A stretch of DNA of 64,000 bases. Origin: Primula veris (taxonomy: Eukaryota; Streptophyta; Magnoliopsida; Ericales; Primulaceae). Positions 44,779 through 54,812 of the stretch are shown here, piece after piece. The first letter of the stretch is position 1. Each line of letters begins with the position of its first letter. Position numbers and translations under genes: made by a program. The stretch is taken from the NCBI GenBank assembly GCA_963682055.1, contig OY821751.1, positions 15,684,080-15,748,079 on the forward strand, given 5' to 3'. The notes below the pieces were generated by a model, which saw only the letters and a list, made by a program, of their open reading frames with translations, had not been told where the DNA came from and did no database searches.

Positions 44779-47700
44779 TCACCTTGTTATCCGTTGATGT
44801 ATCCACCTCAGTGTCACCACCGTCCAAACCTCATCAGCAGAAAAAAGGGAATCAAAATTTGTGGTATAAGCGCCCACAAGTCGACCCACTGAGAGACTAG
44901 CGATAAAATCATCCGCTTTGGTTCTATTGTGAAGCTCAGTAGTAGCAACACATTGGGCATCGTCATATGGCAATGATCGGACTTGGCTTAAAGAGGCTGA
45001 TGCATTATGCTGGGTGCAAGATGCTTGATAATACTTCTTCAACGCATTGGCTTGAGAAACAAACGACCTCAGTTTGTTAAGCCATCTATCCTTTAGCCGC
45101 CAGTACCGGTCCAAACGATGCTCTTGAACAGCAAAAACATTCTTGGTGCATTGCACATAATCCCAAAAGGAAGCTGAACGTGACTTAAATTTTTCCTTAA
45201 GCCGCACGCACCGAGCATGAAGTTTGTCATTCTTCCTCATGAGGTCGATGTAAAGCCAATTGACACGAGCATGATCCGTCGCACCAGAAGAGGCCTCACC
45301 CTGAGCAGCACCGGAAGGTCCCTACCTAGGATTAACACAGGCCGGAGAACCAGCCTGATGCAACGAAGTAGCAAGTGCCTACAAAGATAATACAAAAAGA
45401 ACACATTAACAAGTGCTAAAGAACCAATAAAGTGAAACTAGAGATTTCGACATCCGTACAAATTACATTCCACAAAAATAAATACAGTTTTTAAGTACAA
45501 ATCAAAGGCCTAAACTAGTTAGTCAGACAAACGAGGAACATGCTCATCGAAAGAGGCAGGGGCTCCGCCGACTTTGGTAAAATGAACCTCTCGCAACGAC
45601 CTAACTTGGGACCCAAGACGCCTTTTTACTTCAAGATCGATATTCTGTAAAATAGCGGTAGTCTCATCAACGCGTGCCATAACACTAACCATACGCTCCG
45701 TACGGGCTAGGCCCCGGGTGCCTTTTACATACTCATAATGCTCCAGAGTCGTAGTACGCACCCAGTGAGCCCTAACAAAGGAGAGTAGCAAGTCAGCATC
45801 TTCGAAAACAGCCTAAAACACCAAGCTCAAAGTGGTAAGTCGACTCCGTGTATCATCACGAGAAGAAGTTGGCTTAAAAGTTAATTCGCCTTTCCCTTAT
45901 TCGCAGCATAATGGGCTGTTTATTGGCTAAACTCCTCACCTAAGTCATGTAAATGAGTCGAAAGATTTGAAATATGGATATTAAGATCGTAAATATTACA
46001 AAGAGCAAGGGTTAATTCTTGTGCACGGGAAAAACCTCAGGCTTAACCACGGCATAGGCAAGTTCATCGCCTGGCCTACGAGTAGGCCGGGACAAGTCCT
46101 CCTCAGACAAAGGGTTAGCCAGCACCTGACACAACACTATCACCCTTAACATACGTAGATATGTAATAAGTAACAAACAAAGAGGAACAAAGATGAAAAA
46201 AGAATAATAATAATAATAAATATATATACAAATGTTGCAGAATGGTATCAAAACAAAACTCGCAAGTCGGGGTCAAAATAAATCTATTGTTTAGCAAAAG
46301 AAATTACAACTCAAAACAAAACAAACTTCAGGGGTTAACCTGGGGATGAAGTCCATGAGCAGATGACCCTGAGCTAGAGCTAGATCCGGGAGTAGAAGGA
46401 ACCGCTGACACAGGCATCACTGGAACCTCTTCTTCGTGAAGGTGGGCCCAATATACGGGTAGAGGAGGGGCAAAACGAGACGCAGGATAAACAAAGGTTG
46501 CCCAAGCCGGATGCGAATGAGGAACTTTGGCGCGTTCAAGGTCCGCGTATGAGAATTCAAAGCATGATAATTGACAATCTGCACGGTAGAAGTATCACGG
46601 TTCTTTTGTTGCCCTATGCTTAGATTCAACCTTGGCCAACCGCAATTTGTGAGCTTCAGCAAGCTGGGAGACTTTGTCCTCATACTTCTCCCGAGTAGTA
46701 AAAAGTGTCCCTTCCACAGTCTCCTTCTCGTCAACCAGCCTAGCCTTCTCCTCCTCCAAGTGCTGCTTCTCATCCGCCAGCCTAGCCTTCTCCTCTTCCA
46801 AGTGCTGCTTCTCACCAACCAGCTACAGCTTATCAGCCTCTAGTGCAACAACTCGAGTCTTCAAGATGGAAAGTTCACCATCTTTGGCAGCAACGACGGA
46901 CTCAAGTTGAGGAACACTAGAAGCACCTTCAGCATGCCCAAGAGCAGTCTCTAATCAGTTCCGCAAATCAATGGAAGAGAGGAAGGCCTATAATAAAACA
47001 ACATTGTAAAAGCGAACAAGGGAAAAAGAAATAACATAACGAAAAACAAAAACAAAATATACCCGAAGAAGAAAACTACTGGTCTCCACAACAGCTTCCT
47101 TATCAGTGCAATGATCTAACTCATCCACATCCTTGTAAGCAAGAGGCAAAATGGCGGAGTAAGCCATAGAAATTACGGGAACAGTCTGGAGCAAGTTACC
47201 CTCACATCGGGCAATATATCGGTTCATCCAAACTTGATCCAAAAAAACAACATCAACTCCCTCTTCAAAAATGCCCTTGACACGAGTAGCAGGGGCATCC
47301 AACTCACGATCACCTCCACCTGCCCCCACCTCGGTCACAACCACATCCGATGTCTTAGGGACCAATGGCTCAACAGCTCGCTCCTCAAAACGAGGAAGAG
47401 GGATAACAGGAAGATCCAAAGTCTCAGCAGCCATTGGTTCATAATTCACATGGTCATATACTTCCTCATACGACCCCTGAAACAAAAGAATGCCCATAGA
47501 CCAAGCAAGGGAAAGAGTAACCAGTAAGGCATGAAAATGCTAATGAATGCAAAAGCCAAGTATCAAAAAAAAAAAAAACCTGAGAATTGGGACTACCCCC
47601 ACCTTCTTCGGGATTGGGTAAAATAGAAGAATGTCCTAAAGGAGAGTGCAGAACTACGAGCATCTCATCCCCAACCTCACCGCCTCACCCCCCCCCCCCC

Positions 47701-48160
47701 CCCAAAAAAAAAAATCATCCACAAGATGAGTCTTAGCTCTTCTTGCCCTTTTACGAAACACAACAGGAACCGAGGAATAAGTTGACCGTCTTCGGTGACC
47801 TACCCTCACAGACAAAGCCGTACCATCACCTATAGACCCATCGACCCCTAAAGCAGCATGTCTAGGCTTAGAATGAGAAGTGATTTTCCTCCCACCAAGA
47901 ACAAAACACATAGACTTGATGGCACCTAATAAGTCCTGATCAGCCTAAGGAGGGATAACGAGTGCACGGGCACATCGGTTCCCCGGGTCGGCCACATACA
48001 TAAGAATTTTAGAAGCAGCATGGTTCTCAGTCTTCCTGTCTGGGCCCCGCCACTTCCACAAAGTAAGAAGTTTATTGACGTCAGGGGCCCCAAAAGAAGG
48101 AGTAGGGGGAGCAACTAGGGGGGGGGGGGGGGAATAAGATAGCCAGGGGGGCACCAGTTC
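44779..48160 (-). pseudogene. Antisense multi-segment ORF region of the Tat element
   Basis: Open minus-strand segments lie at 48154-47945, 47911-47720, 47497-47050, 46801-46595, 46130-46012, 45791-45519 and 45240-44779. They are separated by AT-rich gaps with plausible splice-site sequences. The 46801-46595 segment is a coiled coil with a repeated EEEKARLxDEK motif; the first segment is rich in W, R and P (KWRGPDRKTENHAASK). Because pol lies upstream on the opposite strand, this matches the extra antisense gene described in some Tat elements. I do not recognise its function. It is interrupted by stops (for example at 47947 and 46823) and by homopolymer runs, so it is called a pseudogene. Confidence 0.5.
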
Positions 48161-48890
48161 CCTGACACTATCAAAGTGTCAAAGTTATGCTCCTTGTTCG
48201 TATCCAGATATCCAGAACGAGCCAGGAAAAGCTCCTCACCGACTTCAAGATATGGGAAACGTATTTAGCATAAGGCTGTAATGGTTTTTAGCATAAGGCT
48301 GTAATGGTTTTTTCCTTCTTAAAAGAGGAAAGACAAGGACCCATTGGACTGACTCCAAATCATAGAAGCTCACTGAACTACAAGTCCATGATCAACAGAT
48401 AAAAGCGCCACATGTCAACATCCTGCGGTGCACATACCCTCATAAATAAAGTCAAATAGAAGTACAATAGATCATATGATTTTTTTAACAGAAAAGGCAT
48501 ATCAGTACAGAGACTTTTCAAAACTTATCTCAATAGAAAGTACACGTGCATGTAAAGTCAAGTCAAAACCCGAAAACTAATACCGAAGAAGAAGACACAT
48601 ATATCATACCGAACATTAGACAGTGGAGATTATATTATTACCAGATTGATCTGTAATCGATAAATTGTTCAATAATCAATACAATACATCTGTTCGTCTA
48701 TATTGTCATTTTTAATCTCTTAAATAACTATTGTTGAGAAGCACGACTTAACCGACCAAAGTTTATGATTTATCAATAACACTTTGTTTTGTTTTTAAAT
48801 TAGATAAATTTTGAAACCAAAAGAGAACTTTATTTATTTCTTTTTAACAAATCAAATAGTTTACTTCATACTGAGGATGGTAGAAAACAC
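48161..48890. other. Possible degenerate Gypsy 3' LTR and flank
   Basis: Nothing codes here. A near-perfect short duplication (tagcataaggctgtaatggtttt) occurs at 48268 and 48291. The stretch 48640-48760 (ttgttcaataatcaatac.., then gttgagaagcacgacttaacc) looks like the end of an LTR, but no second copy is present to prove it. Confidence 0.3.
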
Positions 48891-49717
48891 AACTCAACGT
48901 GGCGTCCCTTAAAAAAAGGAGGGGGGAGTCCTATGAATACTGGAAGCCGGATAATTATACCGTACGGATTAATGCTAAATTGGATAGTAGCAACACTAGG
49001 GTGTTCCTACAAGCATGTGTCTATGAAACCGTTTATGTTCATGTTTGGATCCCCAAGCATGGATCTATTTTTTTTATTTGGTTGTCTATATTGTATTGTG
49101 TTAGTTTCTGAGTTTTTGAGGTTTAAGGGTCATGATTGCTTTATTGGGTTTCCTAGCTGTGTTATTGGGTTTTTTAATAATGTGACATAAAAGTTAAGTT
49201 CTGGTTCTTAGTTCAATATATGGTTAAGTTTATAGTGCTCTCCTCTAAGCTTCTAGTGTTGTTGTTATTGGATTTGCAGTACTTTTTTTAGTGAAAGAGC
49301 AAACTGAAAGAAAAAGAAACAAAAACAGAACATAAACTTTAATTTTGAATATTCCTTTTTTATGGCTATTTCATGATCTTGCTAAACTAAATTAAAGTAT
49401 TTTTAGCCTGATACAGACGATTTTTTTGATGAAGTTAGCAAATTTTAGCTAAATGTAATATATAGCTAGCCTGCTACAAATGCTCTTAGAATGACTTCTT
49501 GGCTAGAAGTTTAGTAAATACGTTGGCTTCTTTTTCAGCTGAGAGAAAATTGGGTTTATTCAGTTCAAAAGTTAGCGTTACTCATATCAAAACTAGAATT
49601 TTGCATTACTGCTAAAACTAAAACCTGGTCTTGTTTTTAAATCCGACAACTATATACGGAGCATATCATTCTTTTATTGATATACTAAAGTTCTATTTTG
49701 GTTTCACAATTTGTAGA

Positions 49718-50245
49718 AATAGAAGCCTGCAAAAAAATTCAAGGAGAAGCCTCTTGAAAAGTCCGACTTGAATGACATTCTTTTCGGGGGAAGAACCGCG
49801 ACCGGACGTGTCAATGGACACCTACTGAGAATACGCCGGTAACTGAACTAGTTGATTGGGTTTTTTTGAGTACACGTCTCCATCTGACCGCCATACCAGA
49901 ATTGAGGAGGAGCAATATCAGACTTCAGAAATTCCAACCGAAGAGCCATATGTTGCATCGTCAAGTGACAGAATTCGCGAAAGAGTTGGTCAATCAGCAG
50001 GAAATTGTGTCCCAAAAAACAAACGAGCTCGCCAATCCCCAGCTGCCTCTTTGAACAATACTTTAGAGCGTATAGTTCACGTCGTGGAAAATCAAACTAA
50101 TGAATTTACAGTGAAACAATATGTTGATATATGCAACGCTACTGTTAATGATTGCATTGAAAAGCTTGATAATTTACCGGGATTGATATTGGACGATAAA
50201 AATGAAATTCGCGATAAAATTTGTAGAACCTTGAGCAACCGTTGA
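49718..50245 (+). pseudogene. Fragment resembling L10-interacting MYB-like proteins
   Basis: A possible acceptor (ttgtag, to 49717) precedes sequence readable as KPAKKFKEKPLEKSDLNDIL then FGGRTATGR, like the end of the Myb/SANT-like domain (usually ..ATGE.A..PS). After a frame change come 129 residues (49856-50245) with a basic patch (PKNKRARQS) and a C-terminal helical region (TVKQYVDICNATVNDCIEKL). These features match the layout of plant Myb/SANT-like proteins related to LIMYB and Harbinger-associated factors. The frame break and the missing N-terminal exon suggest a dead fragment. The family call rests on general resemblance only. Confidence 0.4.
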
Positions 50246-50684
50246 CGAAACAGTTAATTATGTAATTTCATAAATTTCATGTATATTTCATGAATTTTAT
50301 GGAGTAATTTCATTAAAGTTCTTATACTTGTCAAATTTATGTTTTTATTTTTATTTTTTACTATTTAATATAAATTCAATTTTGAGTTATAAACTATTCT
50401 TTGTTTTTTATTCAATTTGTTGGTAATACAGTAAATATAGATTATTAATAACTGTATACATGTCTTTACAAGCAAAAAGTTAAGTAAAAGTTTTCGACTT
50501 TTACCAAACAACATTTTGCTCCAAAAGTATATTTTTACGGGCTTTACCAAACAACATTTAATTGCTTAAAATAACAATAAAATTATACTTATCTACCTTT
50601 ATCAAATAAGTATACTTTTGTACTTATAAGATGCTAGCAAGCGAGCCCATTATTTTATTCATTTTTAGTATAATAGTATGCTTT

Positions 50685-50814
50685 CGACTATTTGCTTTTT
50701 GTTATGCGTCATCACCAAGAGTGGTGTAATGATCACAACATCACACATTCGACTATTTACTTTTTGTTATGCGTCATCACCAAGAGTGGTGTAATGAACA
50801 CAATATCACACATG
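50685..50814. repeat. 65-bp direct tandem duplication
   Basis: ttcgactattt..ttttgttatgcgtcatcacc..gtgtaatga.cacaa.atcacaca occurs at 50683 and again at 50748, nearly identical. It spans the putative LTR start (tgttatgcgtc), so the exact LTR boundary (50700 or 50765) is ambiguous. Confidence 0.85.
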
Positions 50815-51314
50815 GATCAAATAGCTCCATGACATACGTGTTACACATGTCACAAAATGGTGAATCCTCACCTTCACATTTTACCTATGTTCTGTATTTT
50901 GAGACAACTGAAAAAAAAACAAAAATCAGTCTACTATATTGTAGTGTTCTATTTTGTACTTTTCCACTTTCACATATTTAAAAAGATAATGATCTTTTCC
51001 ATAGGATATGAATCAACCGCAAAGTATTGAGATACCGAACCACTGTCGTGTTCATTGTATATTTACGTTTTCAATAATTATACTATTGAGCTATTAATGC
51101 CGGTTTTATAACACGTTATCAGGACGAGTCCCTATTTAAGTATTGGTTTTATTATGTTGGATCAGTATATACTTTTACACTAATATTTCGTAAAAGTGTA
51201 TACTACAATTTCTACAATTTAATTATAGTTTTCAAATTACGGAATATCATGAAGATTTACATATTTATCCCAAAGTATAAATATGTATTACTTTATTTAG
51301 TAGCTACTAATCAT

Positions 51315-51540
51315 TCTTGAAGAATGATATTTGTTTAATTTCTGAAGAATTAATAGTAATCATTACTGAATAATGGTATTTGGTTAATTCCTGCAGAATT
51401 AATAGTAATCATTCCTGAATAATGATATTTGGTTAATTCATGAAGAATTAATGTAAATAATCCCGAATATTGATAAATTTATGATGAATTATAAATATTG
51501 ATCAATCATGCAGATTGATGCTTAATTAATTCCTGAAAAA
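51315..51540 (+). repeat. Roughly 50-bp repeats in the Copia leader
   Basis: About four to five imperfect units contain tgaagaattaatagtaatca followed by ttcctgaataatgatatttgg. More diverged relatives continue after the MITE at 51850-52090 (gaagaattctaactaccagaag). Confidence 0.65.
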
Positions 51541-51546
51541 TTAATA

Positions 51547-51831
51547 CTCACTCCGTCCCTAATTAAGTGTCCAATATTCCATATTGGGTTGTCCCAAAAT
51601 AAGTGTCCGTATTTTCAGTATGATAATTATAATGCAACAAATTTACTATCTTACCCTTTATGTACTTACCATTTATGACTACAACAATAATAATTTTTAG
51701 GAAATAAGTTACTCGCATTAACTTTAATTATGATATATATAAGGGCAATATTGGTAACTTATGTATTAAAATTTAATATTCTTAAAAAGTAGCAATTTAT
51801 AAGGGGGACATTTAAAAAGGGACGGAGGAAG
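51547..51831. mobile_element. Stowaway MITE
   Basis: Ends are ctcactccgtccctaatt and its inverse aaaagggacggaggaag, flanked by TA on both sides (51545-51546 and 51832-51833). The 285-bp length, the CTCCGTCC-type terminal repeat and the TA target duplication are diagnostic of Stowaway (Tc1/mariner-derived) MITEs. It lies in the leader of the truncated Copia element, so it inserted later than that element. Confidence 0.92.
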
Positions 51832-52214
51832 TATTAAATTACTCCCGAAAAGTTATGAAATTTACAGTTTCCAAAGAACTTTGAAGATAATTACAGAAGA
51901 ATTATAACTACATGAAATAGTTAACGATTACAGAGTATTAGAAATTCTTGAAGAATTCTAACTACCAGAAGTAGTTAACGTTAAGTAATCTTGAAAAATT
52001 ATGCCTACCTGAAGTACTGAACAATACATAATATTGACAATTGCTGAAGAATTCCAACTAACAGAAGTAGTCTCCATGAGTTTTATTTTTGAATAATATA
52101 TAAGATCAATTGAAGTAGACAAACCCTTAGTAGCATTTTTAATTTCTAAAACAAAATAAATTTTTTTAGTTAATTTTTCATATAGTAATTATTTTTTACA
52201 TCTCATTGTTTAGA

Positions 52215-53230
52215 TATGGCGAATATTCAAAGATTCCAATTCGCCGTCGTGAACGTATCTGGCAGACTTATCCTGATTTCTAGATGTCGAAATTTATTTG
52301 GCTTCTATGCATCTTGGGAACACCATAATTGAAGGACAGGACCCGTCCCCACACGACAGGGCCAGAGCCATGATATTTCTCCGTCACCACCTCGACAAGG
52401 GTTTAAAAGTTGAATATCTCATAATAAATAACCCTCCCAAGTTGTGAAAATTTTTGAAAGAGAGCTACGAGCATCGCATGCTCGTGTTACTTCCAAAAGC
52501 TCGATATGACTGGATGCACCTGAGGTTGTAAGATTCTAAAACCGTCAATGAATTCAACTCGCCTATGTTTAAAATTACCTCTAAATTGAAACTGTGTGGA
52601 GAAAATATCACTGAGTCTGATATACTTGAGAAAACCTTCTCCACATTCCACGCTTCGAATATGCTCCTGCAGCAGCAATATTGAGAGCGGAGGTTTAAGA
52701 GATACTCTGAGTTGATTTCTTGTCTTCTTTTTACAGAAGAAAACAATAAAATTTTATTGAAAAACCATCAGTCTTGGCCGACTGGTTCCACACCATTTCC
52801 TGAAGTAAATGTTGTCGATGTAAAAGGTTTTCAATGAAGGAATAATCGAGGTCGAGCTCACAAAAATAAGCTTTTTAATCGCAACAAATATGCTGGAAAG
52901 TTTCATGTTGGTAACCACTAAAAGTGGAACTAAGGCTAGCCTATGAAAATGAAGCCGGATGAGAAATTTCCTGTGGCACCAAAACGAGATGGTTCTAGTA
53001 ATTGCTACAGATGCGGAAAGGATGGACATTGGTCTGATACATGTTGTACTCCAGAGCATTTGGTTGAGTTATATCAAAACTCTCTCAAAGAAAAAATGAA
53101 TAATTAGAAAACAAACTTTGCGGCTTTTGAAAACATGGACATAAAAGAAGAACCCCTCACTAATACTCACTTAGATATCAACGATTTCTTTGATGGCCCC
53201 ATAGAAGACTATACCAGTTTGTGTCTCTTA
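52215..53230 (+). pseudogene. Copia gag pseudogene
   Basis: In shifting frames the sequence reads MANIQRFQFAVVNVSG at the start. It then reads KARYDWMHLRL near 52495-52527, TSKLKLCGENIT-like sequence near 52570-52620, LEKTFSTFHASNMLLQQQY near 52625-52680, SELIS near 52710, and a zinc knuckle CYRCGKDGHWSDTC near 53003-53044 followed by PEHLVELYQ. This is the gag of a plant Copia family with a UBN2-like domain and a CCHC knuckle. Several stops and frameshifts make it non-functional. Confidence 0.85.
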
Positions 53231-53681
53231 AAAGTGTTTTTGTGTTGATGTTGGTTTTATGATGTTTTGTGTCCTAAATTTTACCCTTTTTTCAGTTTTG
53301 TACCCCGAATCCTAAATTTTTCATTTTTGTGCCCCAAGTCTACATTTTTTCTATTTTTTAGTTATTTCCGCCTAAAAAAATGACAGGTGGCACTTGAAAT
53401 CGATCACGTGTCTTTTTTTAAGGCATGTGCCTCTATTTTTATACATTTACTAAAATACCCTTCATTTGCGTGGAAAGTTCCTATAATACCCTTCATTTTC
53501 AGACACACTTCCCTCCAAATGAACAACTAAGACAGAAGAAGGGCGCCAAAATTAAACATGTATATATATATACATGTATTTATTTATCTATAACACAGCC
53601 GCCATTGAAGCACTCTCTCTCTCTACTGTATAATTTCATCTCACTTTCACTTTGATAAATTTTTTTCTCTCTCTCTTTCTC

Positions 53682-54140
53682 TAATGGAGAGAATATGTGA
53701 TTGCAAAAAAAAAAATGCAATTACTAACATCATGGGGTGATAATAACCCAGGTCGTAAGTATCACAAATGCCCTATCATGAACTGTGGTGCTTTCAGGTG
53801 GTATGATCTCCCTAGGTCTACTAAGGCAAGAATGAGAGAAATGCTTAATTATATTGAAAAGATGGAGAATGAAGTTGCTGAAATGAAAAACGAGAGATAA
53901 GAAATGGAGATTGAAGTTGCTGAAATGGAAAAGGAAAGAGAGAAAATGCAGTTGCAAGTGGAGGAAAAAGTGATCAAGTTCAACAAGGAAGTGGCCACAT
54001 TGAAGACAAAAAATAAGAACATATTATGATATTCATTTTGGTAGTGTGTTTGTTGTTTTTCGTAATGTGGGTAAACAAAGAAATTGATTCAAATGAGGAG
54101 CTGTATAATGGCAAGTTGAAATTGGGTTAAGAAAATGTTT
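53682..54140 (+). pseudogene. GRF zinc finger-coiled coil-membrane protein pseudogene
   Basis: The ATG at 53682 opens MERICDCKKK. An 11-A run then shifts the frame to MQLLTSWGDNNPGRKYHKC followed by PIMNCGAFRWYD (53715-53810), a GRF-type zinc finger with its Cys ligands and the NPGR motif. A coiled coil (MENEVAEMKNER) is cut by a TAA at 53898 but continues after it (MEIEVAEMEKEREKMQ). A last shift leads into a hydrophobic segment MIFILVVCLLFFVMW (54030-54075). This domain order is common in short plant GRF proteins of unknown function. Two frameshifts and one stop make it a pseudogene, unless the A-run is a base-calling error. Confidence 0.75.
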
Positions 54141-54389
54141 TATTTAATTGTGGTGTTTTTTTTATGTAATATCCTAAGTGATCAATGTGTTTGCATGTGT
54201 AAGAGAATGATTAATCTAATGCAATGAAAATTTTTAAGTGTTTGTGTTGTTGTATGCATTTGTTTGAGTTTATATGTATGTAATTCTGATAAAAATCCGA
54301 TAAACTTAGGACCAATTTACTACCTACAACCTAGCTCACTTTACACACAAAAGACCAAAAAAACATCACAAAACAACAGCAAATTCATA

Positions 54390-54700
54390 GCCACTTATGC
54401 CACCCAAACAACACCAATATGTACACAAGTTATAAACCACTTAAGGCTCACAAATAACACCAAAATGAGCATAAATTATAAGCCACTTAAGACTCACAAA
54501 CAAGAACAAAAATGCAGAAATAAGCCATTGAAGGCATCATAAACAACATAAAACAACATCATAATTTAACACAAATAAAAGCCACTTAAGGCACCATAAA
54601 CAACAACATAATTTAACCCAAATTCAAGGCCACTTAAGGCACAAAATTAACACAAATCCAAGGCCACTTAAGACACTTAACTTAAGCCACTTAGGGCAGT
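54390..54700. repeat. Minisatellite of ccacttaaggc units
   Basis: About eight imperfect units contain gccacttaaggcac followed by aaacaacataatttaac-like spacers, at intervals of about 35-60 bp. It lies between the two convergent pseudogenes. Confidence 0.75.
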
Positions 54701-54812
54701 TCTATTGTAGCTTAATACCAAAATAAGAGCTTACTGCAGGTCTAATGACACCAAAATAAGTAGTTTTGTGACAGCAAATTACCTAGCACATATTTTAAAG
54801 TTTAGCAGAGTT

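Larger units (their letters stand above)
39811..48160 (+). mobile_element. 5'-truncated Ty3/Gypsy element of the Tat type
   Basis: In order: protease remnant, reverse transcriptase, RNase H, a second archaeal-type RNase H, integrase, a block of roughly 74-bp tandem repeats, and a long region with open frames on the opposite strand. A second RNase H and extra antisense frames between pol and the 3' LTR are known for the Tat lineage. The gag and 5' LTR are missing. A 3' LTR is not clear, although 48440-48760 has U5-like features. Confidence 0.8.
50700..53230 (+). mobile_element. 3'-truncated Ty1/Copia element
   Basis: The LTR runs from 50700 (or 50765) to 51113, with matching inverted ends TGTTAT...ATAACA. 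Directly after it, cgttatcaggacgag is a Copia-type primer-binding site (51114-51128). An AT-rich leader with repeated tgaagaattaatagtaatc blocks follows, then a gag pseudogene. pol and the 3' LTR are absent; the sequence changes to the MULE-like segment near 53240. Confidence 0.75.

Noticed and set aside
46571..46910. Plus-strand serine/leucine-rich frames
   Set aside because: They are antisense shadows of the coiled-coil segment on the minus strand.
48899..49190. Small plus-strand frames as a gene
   Set aside because: Overlapping frames of similar length in AT-rich sequence with no recognised domain; at most a lost upstream exon of the fragment at 49718.
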